DNA of 64,000 nucleotides from Antitrichia curtipendula (GCA_951230915.1 OX579639.1:24552001-24616000), one strand, 5' to 3'; counted from the stretch's first letter, positions 24,713 through 37,421 are shown. Notes: generated by a model from the letters alone, not told the origin. Program-made: numbers and translations.

Positions 24713-27257
24713 AAGTTGAGCCTCTACTATCAAATGGGCTCCGGATACAAATGACTCCGACACTCGCACAATGAGACAACAACATACCACTCGACATTCA
24801 AGGTGTCCAAAATTAGTCCAGAACTCTAATCTCCAACATTCTAATTTTTACATTCATACTAAAACTTCTTGACAAAATCAATACTCTTGAATCGATAATT
24901 GACAAACTCGAGGTATCCGCAATCACTGAATGTACATCATTGTGCCTCAAGTCCACCAAAATACAAGTAGCATAACTCAATCCCAAGTGAATGAAAATTA
25001 TTCTATTAATAATTAAAATTTGCTCTCAATTCCAACTGGAAGACCAAGTGCGTAATATTGCTCACGAACTATGACTTTCATCTCTTAAGTTTACACATTA
25101 AAACTAGAATAACTTCCTCGGCTCGTATGGACAAGTTGATGGAAGCCATCAACCTTCGGACACTCTAGCCTCTTTGTTACACTGGACAATGATAAGGTCC
25201 CAATTCGACAATTTATAGACAAGGATCACGTAGCAATGTACAGATGCCATGTCCTTAAATCTGTTAGCAGAAGTAGAATATCGCCTGGTGCTACACGGAG
25301 CATAACCTTTGAAGACACAGCAGAGTGGTTTGTCTAAAAAATCGATCACTAGAACCGATGCCTACGAAGTGGAATACCGGGATTGCTAGCTACTGTCCAG
25401 CCTCATTCCGTGTGTTTTCCAAACAAAACTCCTCAATTTCTCGAAGCTTGTTTATCTTGACGGAGTTTATACGCCAAAAAAAAATCTTTCAGACATTTTC
25501 AATCGCCTTACCTCATAGAGCTCGCAGAAGACTCTCCTAAGAAAAACAAGCACAACTAATGGAATTAACAGGGAGACTTCCAAGACAATGCCTTAACAGG
25601 TTTAGAGGCATCCCAGAAAGCACTTGAACGATTTTATAACAATATAAGCCATACTGGCATGAACAGAGTTTCTCTGACCTTGATTTGTAGTTTCGTTTCG
25701 GAGACCTTCGTGTCTGTTGCCACCGGCAGTTGCTTTTCCCTGTACCATTCATTTGTGTCGAAAATAAAAGAACACAGTTCTTCTCCAAAGCAAATACCCC
25801 CAATATGCATTAAAGCAGTATTGAGTTGGTTTTACGCCTACAGTTTGGCAACGAATGAAAGGGTGAGAGGAATAGGAACATACGCTCATGGAAAAACGAT
25901 GAACGCTAAACGATGCAAAGGTGGTCACCTTCAAGTGATGCAGAGGCCAACTTCGTCCTCTAATCAATCGATGAGAACCAGGCGTATCAGTGATTCTTAG
26001 TAGGTTGAACAACGACAAATTTGGAATTTTCAGAAAGCCCCGATCTTTGATCATCGACTAATCCAAAGACAATCTGGCATTTGTCTTGGGAAATTAAGCA
26101 AGCCGGCTGCTATCCTCTTCAGAAATTCGTGACGTGTTTGAACCACGGAGTCATCGAGGAGACGGCTTGCTCGAGTCTTGGATAGAAAATTCCACACTGT
26201 AACAGATAAGTACAAACGAAGCACGCAAAAACCGTCGGTCGGGCAAAGAACATAATAATCCTCATTTCAACTAGAATATGTGGCAGTGCTTCACTGGCTA
26301 GTAAAATCCCATAAATTCCAAGCCAAGCAGATCCTCGGTTCACCTACACATTACAAGCACACCGGAGTAGTGCATCGACTTTCGGGCCATAGACATCTGA
26401 CCATGCCACATTGTATGAAGACATATGCCAGACAACAAGCTAATATCATGGATATGTCATTGTTCTGAATTCATTCTGACACTGGTAAGATCATCTGCCC
26501 ATTAGTCATCTTGCTTGCTTGACTAGAATAGTATATTCTAGTTAATTCTTCCAGTTAGCTGCAATTGCACTAGAAATCGTCATGGACCCTAATTGTTGGT
26601 CTAACCCACTTAGCTGTCGAGTCACATCAAACAATGACATTTCCAATCACATCAAACAATGACATTGTCGATTTAAGACAGCCCATGTGACTTTGAGCTT
26701 GCTTTCCTATCCTCCATTTGGCTCGGCGTACTTGCTAAATTTTGCACGAGCTGATCGATTCATTACAAGTTGTGATGAAGAATGGTGGTCTAGAGTTTCC
26801 CAGAAATGCGTTGAAAAAACCAAGTATCCGAAACCATAATTACACACCCAGCATAAACCCTGCAAATCTCCAAGGAAAATAAGGTCAATGTGGGCCAAGG
26901 ATCATCCTCTTAATGGTTCCCATATGACCCGTAACTAGAAGTCACCAAGATTTTTGTGACCCAACATCAAGGTTCTCAGTATTTTTAAACAGATCTAGAA
27001 ATCAATCATCATTACCTGCTCTATTTCAGGTATCTGTTGAAGCATTTACTTTCTTCGTTTGATGTACAAGGTGCTGATCTGGTCAGAGAGCAAAAGAGAA
27101 TTTACCTGGCGACGAAATCGAAGAGAAATATACAGGACGCCCAGTTGCCTACAGACTTGGAGTATGCTTCATGAAGGATCCAAACTGGGAAAGCTGGCCC
27201 TCCTGCTGCTTTGAACCGATCCAAAGCTTACAACGTGGAGAACCAATGCAGTGGATA
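24713..27257. other. Unique-looking intergenic sequence, small tandem duplication
   Basis: No coding region could be supported, though several short open frames exist (25149-26468, both strands). A 20-bp word TCACATCAAACAATGACATT is repeated at 26622-26641 and 26647-26666. Part of this stretch next to 27257 should be the 3' untranslated region of the folate carrier. Confidence 0.45.
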
Positions 27258-28199
27258 TCATTGAAGGAACTTCATTGCTGACTCGTAGATAAGAAATGTC
27301 AGTGACGATGAAGGCACAACCCGTAACAGGTTTGGAACAATTCCTTTATAAAACCCACGGAAGCCCTCATACCGCATGATGGATTGAAACGTGTGCCAAG
27401 TATTCACATATCTGGACACTCCATCGTCACTTGGTCGTTGTTGCAGACGCGAACGTACTACCTGGTAGGGATAAGTCGCCATGACGGCAAAAAGCTTCGA
27501 CGATGCTCCTAAAATTACAAAATCTGGCGAAGTCATGAGATGCTCTCCACTAGCAACAACGTCGGGATGGCCTGCCGCTTCCCCAGTGCGGTGCGAAATC
27601 AAAAATTTCCGACCTTCTTCATACGCCATAAATTGCAAAGCTCCATGAGAGACGAGAATGAGCCCTGGGCCAAGCCCTTTGTACAAACCACGCAGCCCTT
27701 CCTCTCGCAGAATGCTCTTAAAAGCGTCCGAGAAGCCCAGATACGGCTTCCGAGCCCCATGGCCAGGAGCTTGCAGCTGCAGACGTGTTTTCACCACCCA
27801 GACGGGATTTGTCATCACAGCGACAATGGATCCCGCCTCCGCAGCCGACAGTAGGTGCAACGACGGCCCGAGAGCATCTCTGTGGAATTGCCGCCGGTTC
27901 CGCTCCTTGATGTTACTGTAGAGAAAGAAGTAGAGGCTCCACGACAAGCTCGATCCGAACACCGCCGGGGCCAATCCGGCATAGAGCCCTCGCAAGCCCT
28001 CCACCCGACCGATGGTGAACAGAGCATGGAAGGTGTGGCGGTAGGAGGGCACGGCTGCACGGAGACCGTCGTGAACTTGGAAACGAGTGCGCACGATATC
28101 CAGAGGATGCAGCGCCACCACAGTGGTGAGGCCCGCCACACCGCCCGCCACCGCGCTCTGCCACTTCCAATCCGTCCACTGGAAGTGCACGCTCTGCAT
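27258..28199 (-). CDS. FOLT1: Folate transporter 1-like protein (mitochondrial carrier family)
   Basis: A 313-residue solute carrier of the mitochondrial carrier family, most like plant FOLT1, which carries folates across the chloroplast envelope. Three repeats are visible, each with the signature at the end of its first helix. Repeat 1 has PLDIVRTRFQ (near residue 32), repeat 2 has PVWVVKTRLQ (near 133) and repeat 3 has PYQVVRSRLQ (near 246). A Trp and a Gln replacing the acidic residue in repeats 2 and 3 are typical of the folate/FAD branch. GLRGLYAGLAP, GLRGLYKGLGPG and GFRGFYKGIVPN follow as the second motifs. Six membrane helices are expected. The start is firm: an in-frame TGA lies three codons upstream of the ATG at 28199. 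The length is close to that of known plant FOLT1. The frame is uninterrupted, with no intron. No presequence is evident, as is usual for this family. Confidence 0.93.
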   Translation of the reverse strand: MQSVHFQWTDWKWQSAVAGGVAGLTTVVALHPLDIVRTRFQVHDGLRAAVPSYRHTFHALFTIGRVEGLRGLYAGLAPAVFGSSLSWSLYFFLYSNIKERNRRQFHRDALGPSLHLLSAAEAGSIVAVMTNPVWVVKTRLQLQAPGHGARKPYLGFSDAFKSILREEGLRGLYKGLGPGLILVSHGALQFMAYEEGRKFLISHRTGEAAGHPDVVASGEHLMTSPDFVILGASSKLFAVMATYPYQVVRSRLQQRPSDDGVSRYVNTWHTFQSIMRYEGFRGFYKGIVPNLLRVVPSSSLTFLIYESAMKFLQ

Positions 28200-28900
28200 T
28201 GCAAGTCAGGATGAGGAGAGGAGAGGAGAGCGAAGCGGCGGGGCCGGCAGCAGCAGCAGCAGCAGCGGCTGCAGGCAACAATGCCAAGGATCGGCAAAGA
28301 GAATGGAATGGCGTGGAAAGCAAGCAAGGAGCGGCAGCGGCAGCCGAGGCAGGAGAGACTAGTTCCTGTAACGGGGATTAGGGTTGCGAAGAACGCATCT
28401 CCGTCACGGCCCAGATCGAATGTCGGAAGGGGCGATTGATGCCAAATTGTTAAAGCGCTGCAAGCAGGCACGCAGGCAAGGACGGAATAAAGTTCTGGAA
28501 CTGTAGACCGACCGAGGCCCCGAAAGAAATCAATCCACTGGGACTCTAGGATTTCACCAACAATCGAACCACCGATCGAAGTCCGGGAGGGCTAACCTTC
28601 AGTCACGCGGCACGCGCACCATCGAATGCAAACGGCATAAGGGCCAGCTTACATGTGAGTCCGGTGGGCAAGAAAAGCAACTAGAAGACAAGAACAGTGA
28701 CACTGATGATCGGTAAGCGCGGAAGGAGGAGAGGCAGCTCCACCGATATCGGTGTAAGAAACACTGTAGAAGGAGCATAAAAGTGCTTTCTCTATTTCGA
28801 CCCTATTGGGTCCTCCCACCCACCGATACATGTAACATAACATTGTTAACCGAGCATAATGTCACCCACCTAGCTGGAGGTATAATTCCCCCCTATATAC
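28200..28900 (-). promoter_or_regulatory. Upstream region of the folate carrier gene
   Basis: GC-rich sequence directly 5' of the start codon. It has a GGAGA run at about 28212-28228 and a (CAG)n microsatellite at about 28248-28276 (CTG on the gene strand), probably inside the 5' leader. A TATATAG word on the minus strand near 28893-28898 is the best TATA candidate but lies almost 700 bp from the ATG, so the transcription start is unknown. Open frames here on both strands are GC-driven. Confidence 0.35.
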
Positions 28901-29191
28901 TTGGGGGGGGGGAATTCAGTTATAATATAATCAATTAGATTGGTTGGGCTCTTGCAAAGGCACTGTTGAGAGGAAGCTTAACACAATCCCATTGGATGGA
29001 CTACTGTTGAGAGGAAGCAACCAAGCAGGGGGGCTTCCATTTTTGGAGGAAACAAAAGGGACCCCCCCGTCTGGTTAACAATGTTATGTAAGGAGGCCCT
29101 AACTTCCTTCAGTTCCCCCAAAGTTCAGGCAGTGAAAGCATCTCCTGCCACCCTCCAAATAACCAGACCTCTTCAATTGAAATCTGTCCAA
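28901..29191. other. Short intergenic stretch with G run
   Basis: Contains a run of ten G just after 28902 and two partial copies of a GTTGAGAGGAAGC word near 28966 and 29005. Nothing else is recognised. Confidence 0.5.
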
Positions 29192-29441
29192 TTAATCCCT
29201 GAGCGCCCAGCCCATTTTCAGAAAAATCCAAACCCTTCTACACTCATTCCAATTAAACTATCATCTAAGAAAAGATCCACACTAATTGACCGTATTGATT
29301 GATAGTAGGGACATGTCCGGAGATATTGAGAAAGGGACGCGTCTTTTGACCGTACCATTGAAAAGATTATAAAAGTCAAACAAGGACATCTTTCAAAAAT
29401 GGAGAGGCCATATTCTAGCCCTTGGGGTGCTCAGGGATTAA
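29192..29441. mobile_element. Short TTAA-type inverted-repeat element (250 bp)
   Basis: Flanked by TTAA. The left end reads TTAATCCCTGAGCGCCC and the right end, reversed, TTAATCCCTGAGCACCCC, so 16 of the first 17 bases pair. It resembles the group B ends but is much shorter and lacks the palindrome. The open frame at 29081-29302 runs into it and is probably spurious. Confidence 0.65.
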
Positions 29442-30811
29442 GGCAATATACTCTTAAAGCGACCATTTAAGGGCTGGTGCGCCTTTTTCACAGGCTTCCG
29501 TGGACAGAAATATTTTAGATCAATTTTCAGAGAAAGAAAAATAGATGTGCTTTTGTATTTTTTCAAGCATTTTTTAATTACTTATAATTTTTCAAAGATT
29601 TGGGGCATAGGCACCTATTTGTGAACTTAGGTCTTTCCGAAATCCGTCCACTTGCAACTTGTAAAGAGATGTGTAGAAATCAAAGACAATGAGTGGCTCT
29701 TGCAAAAGAAAAACAATTGCTAAACTGGTCCTTTTTAAGAATCACCCCATCTCCATTCTCCACCTAAAAATAGGGACGGTTTGAAGAAGATGGGCACTTT
29801 TAGAGCACACTACCTCAGAGGGGATGGCCACTTGTAGCTCCAACTATACAACTCACTAAAATATACTTCCAACAGATCATAAATAGGGCTTTCTTTTTTC
29901 ATTTTTTAAGAAGTGTCAAAGTAGTGATATAAAAGTTTTTAGTGGTGCTCCAAATTTTTGCATTCATTCACATATTGAATAGAAAATATCACATTAGCAC
30001 ATATTACATGTATATAGTTCTACTTTTATCCACAATCTCACGGTATCATCCAAGATTTTTTTAATTCAAAGTCTTATGACAAAAAAACTTCCTATTTTTT
30101 TGCCATTTTTTAACCGATTTTTTTTCTGGTGCAATCTGGCACTCGAAAGCCCCCCCAAAATCCTAATCACAAGTCATACAACTTTCAAAAACAAAAAGTA
30201 AGACATGACAACTTGTTAATCCTAAGTGAAAATAAAGCTTGTAGAGGGGTTAATGCCCTCTTCAAATATGGCTTATATAGTGTGTGAAAGTAAACCTAGA
30301 GGCTAATATATACTAAAATTGATTGCTTATCAACCAAAAATTAAGGGAATTGGGATATTTGGAAGATAGCAAGAAATACTCTAAGCTTACCAACATGAGT
30401 TTCACCTCATATGGGAGACCACTCTAAATTGCCATAACAGTTCTAGTACTAAGAGCTACAATGGAAGTTCTACATATCCAACTATAGGATCTTACATTAA
30501 CCTTGTAAAATCAAGAATGTGTGGAAGATATTAGAATTAAAAACAAAACAAGATGAAAAGTTTTTTTTGCATCGCATCTCATTACAATTTTTTGCTTGTG
30601 AAACCCTATAAACCCATTAATGTTTAATTGCTTGAGCACTATATAGCAATTTAACCTAGGCTTCCTACATATTGTGAACAATGTGGCACACTTGAAATAG
30701 CATGAAGACAATTTGTTAACTCCTAAAGGTTCAAAATCTTAGAATATTTTTCTTAGGATTTGGGGCAAGTTCTTTTGATGTCAAATTTTATTATTATTTT
30801 TTCTTGAAACT
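29442..30811. other. AT-rich intergenic sequence with partial TTAA-element ends
   Basis: No gene was recognised. A word TTAACTCCTAAAGGTTC at 30716 looks like an isolated left end of a group A element, and GAGGGGTTAA at 30244-30253 looks like an isolated right end. I could not pair either one. Confidence 0.45.
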
Positions 30812-31700
30812 TTAACCCTTTAGTGACCGGTCGACCACTTTGTGGTCGATTTTGGGACTCTTGGTCTAATGCTATTCAAAATACATTTGATCACCAGAAA
30901 CTCAAAGAGAAACGCAATTAGAGTGTCTTCATGCGCTTCAAACAAAACCAATTTTAAGGGAGTTGGAGCATTGATGAATTAGCTATGAGGTTGCAAACTC
31001 AAATGGCATGGACCTTCAAAAGGAAAGTGTTCAACAAAAATACAAAAAAATGTCTACCAAATTGTGAGAATTTTTTGTAACTTGATGTCTTGACAAGGCA
31101 TAAGTGTTTCTTTGTAATCTCATGAATGCCCAAAGTAAACTTATGCATTGGTATTTATGTAGCGCAAATTCTAAAGGGTCATTCAAATCATTGATTTTTG
31201 AGAATTAAGGAAAGCAACTCAAACTCCAACAAGGCTCTAGAAGCAAACATGATGTAGAGGTACATTTCACTTTCTTCAATGTACCAAATCTGCACATTTT
31301 AGAAGGATATTCGCATTGATGACCACATATGACTATTTTTTGTGAACTTCAAAAATTTTCTAACTAATTTCACAAAGCTTGAAAAAATATGAAACTACTT
31401 GGGTTAGATGCCTATTCTACTTGTCTTTTGTGGAAAATTTACTAAAAAATATTAAAAGATGTTTCACCTCCCCAAAATTCAAGTTTAGCCCTTAAAAGGT
31501 TTATTTATGGACCTTCTACCTTATTTATAGAGATTTGTACCGTTGGATGAGTTTGATTTTTTGTTAGGTTGAAGAATCTCCCTTATGGAAACACCTTATA
31601 CGGTTTGATCTAAGACTACATCTTTAGCGTGGCCACAAAATTCACTTTCTTGAAAAACTACGCCTGCCCCCCAAATCAACCACAGTCACTAATGGATTAA
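30812..31700. mobile_element. TTAA-type inverted-repeat element, group B (889 bp)
   Basis: The left end is TTAACCCTTTAGTGACC (30812 on). The right end, reversed, is TTAATCCATTAGTGAC (to 31700), so 14 of 16 bases pair. A hairpin-capable palindrome, TCGACCAC-TTT-GTGGTCGA, lies at 30831-30849, at the same place as in the other group B copies. Non-coding. Confidence 0.7.
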
Positions 31701-34074
31701 GGTAAAGAATTGCATAACATTTTTAAAGTATAACTTTTATTTTAATCTATTTAGGATTATAGAAGAAAAATTTATGTTTACCTAAGGTCAAAATGTGGAC
31801 TTTGGGCAGACAAAAAAAACACAAAAAAAACTCGATATATATTTTTCTCCTAGAATATATTTATGTCAACATGAAAAGCCTTAATTCATTCCATTTGGAT
31901 TAGTAATGTGAAAGTTATGAAGAATATGGTTTGGGGGCACCTTCCTCAAAAAAAAGAATTTGTTTACAAACTCAATTTTCACAATATTTCAAATTAAACA
32001 AGGGCACAAAGGGGGATATTACTTGCAATAACAATCTGACCATTAGGATTGACAAGTTTCAATTCCATTTTAGAACTATTAATGATTTAAATTTGCCTTC
32101 CATCTTGTATCTAAACTTCTATTTAACAAATTCTTGAAGAATGAATATTTTTCTTTGAAGAATGAATATTTTTCTTTGAAGAATGAATATTTTTCTTCGA
32201 AGAATGAATATTTTTTTTTTAAATATTTCTTAAATTTTCAACAAAATTCTCCACTATAAAGATTTAACCCTTGAAACTTTGTAGTACAAATAATTTAAAT
32301 TAAAGAAATTCAAAGTCTAAAAACATAGTAAAGTAACCAACAAAAAAAATTCTTTTAAATTTGAACACTAATATCTTATGCCTAAAGTGTCTAAGCTTCT
32401 AGTGCCCCATTAAACTATTTGTAGTCTCTCCCTAAATTTGGGCAACATTTTTGGGTGAAAAAGTTTTTATTTTCAAATTTTTATTTATTTTGCATAATGA
32501 ATTGGATTATCTTTGCATTGAAAATTGAATAATCATAGCCCAATTTTTTCTAAAGAAATTTAAAAAAATGTACAATGCTTGAAATTTCTTTAGAATTTTT
32601 TTCCCAATTAGAAAAATAATGATGTTCTTTTTTTCTATCAAAACCTAGACACTTATTTCTATTTATGAATGAAAGACAATATTTTATTGAATATCCTATA
32701 TTTTATATAAATGATGTGAATATATATGATCAAAATAAAACATTTCGTTATTCCTTTTTTGTAGGTTTTTATTTCAGTGACATATATTAATTCAAGGAGG
32801 CCCATCATATTCTTTGATTTTGGAGGGGATTCCTTCAGTCTAGGGATATCTTTCAAAGTAAAAATTCTACTTTTCATCAATTAAAATTACTTCTATTATT
32901 CTTTTACAAGCTAGTTGGAAACTAGATGTAGGAATAGATGTCATAAACAAGGATCAAGAACGTCTTGGAAGAACGTTCTATGGAACCATTAATGCCCTAT
33001 TTAACTACTTTTGGACTTTTGATAGTCCAGAATTAGAAAAGGGACAAATCCCTTGAGGATTTTTGTTGTCTGTGCATAGATCCCCAAATATTACCTTTTG
33101 ACATGCATCAAAGTTGCATCGGTGAATATTGGTGAAAGTGCTTAATGTATTTGAAAACGGAAGAGATCATTTACTAAAATCATCGAGGGCTGAAGGTCAC
33201 AAGATGTGCTCGGTAGATTGGCGGACTGGGTTTAGGAGATTTCGGCATCCAATTTACAACACAAGTAACGTCTTGGAACCTAAGTGCTGCAGTGTGTGAC
33301 TCAGACACAAATTCATCTAGAGCAATATATGATTGGCACTTATCAATGATGTAGGACACTAATACAAAGGTATGGTGACTCCAAGAATTCAGTAGTAAAG
33401 TCGGAAGTGTCGAACATAAATACAAAATCACAAAAATGAACAATTGCACTTGGAAATAAGGACCGCTATCAAATCTAATCGTGAGATTACCCAACTAATA
33501 GTCGCCTTCATGCCAGGTTGAACAATGCATCTCTGGAATCACATTGCCTACTGTATTTCTTAAAGAACATAAGTTGCTTTCACTGCTAATGTATATTTGT
33601 TCTTGCTTGCCTCCTTCTATAGTGACAATGTAGATCTTGGCAGCCCACAATTCTACAAGTGACTGATAGAAAAGAAGTGCACGTGTAATCCAAACACTGA
33701 AATTTGTTTTACATACAAACATGAACCACATTCATTTCAATAGATGAGAGAACTTCAGCTATAACTTCACGGACCCTGTACTGCACGCAAAGAATAAAAT
33801 AGCATAAACATGTTCATCATATATCATCAAGATTTCCTGTACAATTACATATCACAAATGACAGGTGGTAAACCACTATTATAAAACAGTTATACTAAAA
33901 CATGACAGTGTACTTCAAAACCTAACTGGTAACAACACTCATTGGAGGGAGAATTTGTCAAGGGACCCCGTGATGGCCCGCTTGGTGACACCGCAACACT
34001 GGAGGTACAATGAGTCGGACAATTCCATCCTAAACCCACATGATGCATCGGTTCAACTTGGACAAGGTATGGAA
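31701..34074. other. AT-rich intergenic sequence
   Basis: Besides the tandem repeat at 32133-32220, nothing is recognised. Two minus-strand open frames (33180-33494 and 33495-33731) touch each other and precede the DUF7869 pseudogene. They have no family resemblance and may be part of the same degraded unit. Confidence 0.45.
32133..32220 (+). repeat. 21-bp tandem repeat, 4 units
   Basis: Four near-identical copies of TTGAAGAATGAATATTTTTC plus one base; the last has one T-to-C change and ends in a T run. No coding role is seen. Confidence 0.9.
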
Positions 34075-37000
34075 TCAAGGGTTCACTTGGTTTGCTCGAT
34101 CCAAATTTGCTAAAGCAGCCTCCCTACACTTTTTGGGAATTGTTCTTGACTTTGGATCTACTATCTTGGACCAATTTGAATACACTACACATGTAGCATC
34201 CACCCAAGTGGACTTATTGTTTCCAATAACCCACTTAACATACCAGCAATTCTGGTACCTCAATTCCAAGGTTGTTTCAGAGTTATCCGGATGCCAATAT
34301 TAAAGCAAGAACTTCCCATTATTTACATCTCCTTCCGATCTGCATACGCTGGAAAGTGCTCTTCCTTGCCAGACCGGGCAAACATCGGGGTCTTCAAGCC
34401 TGACAAGAATCCATGAATCTAGGCGTATGTCTAGCCAAGGGTTGAAATTCTCCAGTGGCGCTTCATTTGTTGATCTACAGTAAGGTTCTGGATCCTCTTT
34501 CTTTGGCACTACGTGCATAGGATTGACAATTGAGTTTGCACAAAGAATTTCCTATCGCGCCAACCTCCAATCGTGTTGTGGCCAGAAGCCTTCCACCAAT
34601 TCCGCAGGACTTTCGGGTAGTAGTTTCTTCAGCTCGAAAATCACACAATGCCAATACTCCACATAAGGTCCGAACACAGTCACAAATTCCTCGCATTTTG
34701 ACATTCCATTCTGCCAATACTGCATTCATGTACTTCTCCAATCCTACCATCATAAATTAAACCTTTGTTCATAGTAGCTTTCCGTGTGACTTCCCTAGCT
34801 TTTTCTTGATTTCTTGTCGGTTTGGGAACTTTGCTTTTCCACATGGGCTTGAATGGAACCGGCTTGGGACACCCCGGATGAAGCAACTGCCGACCATTGA
34901 TGTCTTTTTCCAGAGGCAAAGAGACAGTTTATCAGCCAGAAGCCACTGTGAATCAACTACTGACTTCTTAAGTCCCATGACCGGGACCCCATCAATGTCA
35001 TGTAGAACCTGAACAGATGCATCTCTTCCAATCCAATTAATCTAGTGGATCTGCTGCACTAGTAATCCTTAATGAACTACTTGAAGTCCGCCACCTCCTG
35101 TATGAACTTCGCCATGAAAGAAAGTTCTTGGGATTGCATGAAGGCTTTCATGAGGTTAGCAACAATAAAAGTGTTCTTATTCTTGAGGGCCTTTAAGAAG
35201 TGGCTAAAATAGGCATCAATGTCTTCATGAGTGTGTCCTACAAGTAGAAATCCGACCTGAATTTTCTTGAAGACACCTCGTGCTATTAACAGTGAAAGAA
35301 ATGCCATAAGATACTAGTTTTTGTTATCTTTAGCAAAGTTGTCAAGCTGTAGGTACAAATTTTGAGGAAGCGGGGTGCATCTGAGGGTCTCTCAAGCTCC
35401 AAGTTCAGTGAAGTTTATGCTATTCAAACATCTGGACTTTCCTCTTAATAGAACCTCAAACATTGAATTCGTAGGCAGGTGTGGGAAGAGCTCACCGCCC
35501 TCTCGAATTGGTGGACCTTCCAGGCGTCAAATCAACCTTGCCAATGACAAAATCATGAAGTTTGAGTCTGCCAGCCAACACGATGGAGCGTAATGAGCGT
35601 ACACTCCGTCACCATAACTATGAGCTACCATTCCAGTTATGCTCATCGGAAGCTGCCCCAATCTTGTCGTGGCCATAGTTGTCATCCAAATTCTGGATAG
35701 AGTTGTCTTGGATGTGCCATCTTGTCGTAAACTATACATAATATGTCCTGAGGATTTCGTTTGAACTCCTTGCGCCAAGACGCATGCAATCAACGGCATG
35801 AAGCTTGGTGATTGAGATGTTGAGTCCGTTGCTTTATGAACTCCATGTACTCAAGGCTGCCCTTAGATGATTTGAATAGGAACTGGTGTAGTTGGTTGCA
35901 AGTGCTACACTTTGCGAACGAACTTTTGATAGGCTTAATTGAGATATTATTGAAATGCTCCTTCCTTAATCTACTTATAGTTAATTGGCTGACGGACGAA
36001 AGACTATAATGTGCATTCAACTGCACATCCAAAACTAGGACACTTCAACAACAACATAAATAAGAAGAAAAGAAATACAACGAGGAACACACCTTCAAAA
36101 GAAACATCATAGGAATCAAAAAAGATTGATCAAGTCGTGGGATCCCTTATTCAGTATTGCATTAATCAGAAACTAAAGGCACTGCCTTGTTGGCATCCGT
36201 TTGGATTCGTTTCCAATTCTTTCCAGTAGGTAGAAATTTAATTGTGTCCACGCGTCCCTTGCCCATGCTACACATTTGGTGGGGCATTTGATCCGCATTC
36301 TTCTCTATGATCACTTTCATAGTTCCAATGACCTGCACAATTTGAATCTTGGGCACTTAACCCTTCTATTACTATGCATCCCTGAAATCACGCCTTCCTT
36401 GAACTTCTTGACATAATTGTGGTATTAATATGGACTTCAAAATACCGTGAATTTAGGTACCATGCCGTGCCACAAACTTCCACTCCCTGTAGCATGATGA
36501 ATTTCCTCTTCCAATCCCCCTCCAGTTTGTGAAGTTGTCCACCAACGGAAATGCCATACTCGCGGCGGTCCTAAAACGATTTCAAATATAATTTTTTCCT
36601 TACCAAAAGCGTCAGGTATTAGCTGAAATGCTGACAACACAAGCACTTGCAGCACTTCTTGGAGTTGATCTTCCAAATTACATCTTCTCTAGTTTTGTGG
36701 TCATACAACAAATCTTTAAATTCTAAGTTGGGCTTGCAAACAACAAATCGATAAGGGGCTTTCACTCTACCGCCTAAATAAGCTAGAGGGTCATCTGTGT
36801 TGGGAATGACAGAAAAGTGATCCACAGTCTCCTTCAATGAACGACCATTGTGAAACCAACACTTGGACATTGGCCACTGGGCATGAGTCATTATAGCGTC
36901 CCAGTCAACAGCAAAGACATCGAGGACTGTCACACCTACGACGTAGTCCTCACCAAGTGTATCATTTTGAAAATAATCTTCCGGCTTCCAATAGATTATA

Positions 37001-37421
37001 CGACCCGATGAAACAATTAGTCCTTCAATGTCCTTTAGATGCATGTCCTGTCCAAACCAGGCTCTAACAATGTTGGCAGCTTTCCACAACACTACACACC
37101 CCTGAGCATCCTCCAATCGTAACACACCTTTTGAAGAAGAGAGCATTGTACATTCAAAAATTCTAATTTTATAGAGTGAGGCCGAACCAAAATGTAAATC
37201 CATGGCTCCACTGGAATTGGCACACCCAGCCACTAGCCCTGGGGACGAACCTTCATCACAATTTCAACTCCAACTTCATCGATTCCATGAAAAAACAGCT
37301 TAACCCAATTGCTGTTCACGAACAGTGCAGATTCTGCACTGGACTCCTGTGATTCACCTTCCACATTTGCTCCTCGGTATGGAATAATCGCTATACCATC
37401 AGATTCAAATAATGAATCCAT
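34075..37421 (-). pseudogene. DUF7869-family protein, multiply broken
   Basis: Read on the minus strand from 37421, fragments in different frames line up as one large protein. 37421-37233 holds an N-terminal part. 37233-36619 continues it after a one-base frameshift near 37240 (GCANSSGAMDLHFGSASLY, then QGCVVLWKAANIVRAWFGQD, then PYRFVVCKPNLEFKDLLYD). 36032-35790 has FAKCSTCNQLHQFLF and KQRTQHLNHQASCR, a putative metal-ligand and arm region. 35799-35527 has a DGTSKTTLSR segment. 35370-35077 contains LYLQLDNFAKDNKN, then an in-frame stop, then VGHTHEDIDAYFSHFLKAL. The last segment is the hallmark of the DUF7869 domain. Weaker C-terminal pieces run to 34075 (EAPLENFNPWLDI, SWILVRLEDPDVCPVWQGRALS, YVKWVIGNNKSTW). 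At least one stop and several frameshifts make it non-functional unless some gaps are introns. The family's function is unknown; a link to transposons is suspected because it is repeated in genomes. Confidence 0.7.
35077..35370 (-). other. DUF7869 core segment inside the pseudogene
   Basis: Holds the diagnostic GHTHEDID motif with a conserved YLQLDN upstream. A TAG between DNKN and YLMAFLSLL marks decay. The spacing from QLDN to HTHED is as expected in the family (about 35 residues). Confidence 0.75.

Noticed and set aside
27815..28471. Long open frames overlapping the folate carrier in other frames (218, 136 and 119 residues)
   Set aside because: They are shadows of a GC-rich gene; they have low-complexity Ala/Ser/Cys composition and no family resemblance.
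29081..29302. 73-residue frame with basic Pro/Ser/Lys composition
   Set aside because: It runs into a TTAA element end and has no family resemblance; treated as chance.
36354..36380. TTAACCCTTCTATTAC as another TTAA-element end
   Set aside because: No paired end was found and it lies within the DUF7869 pseudogene.
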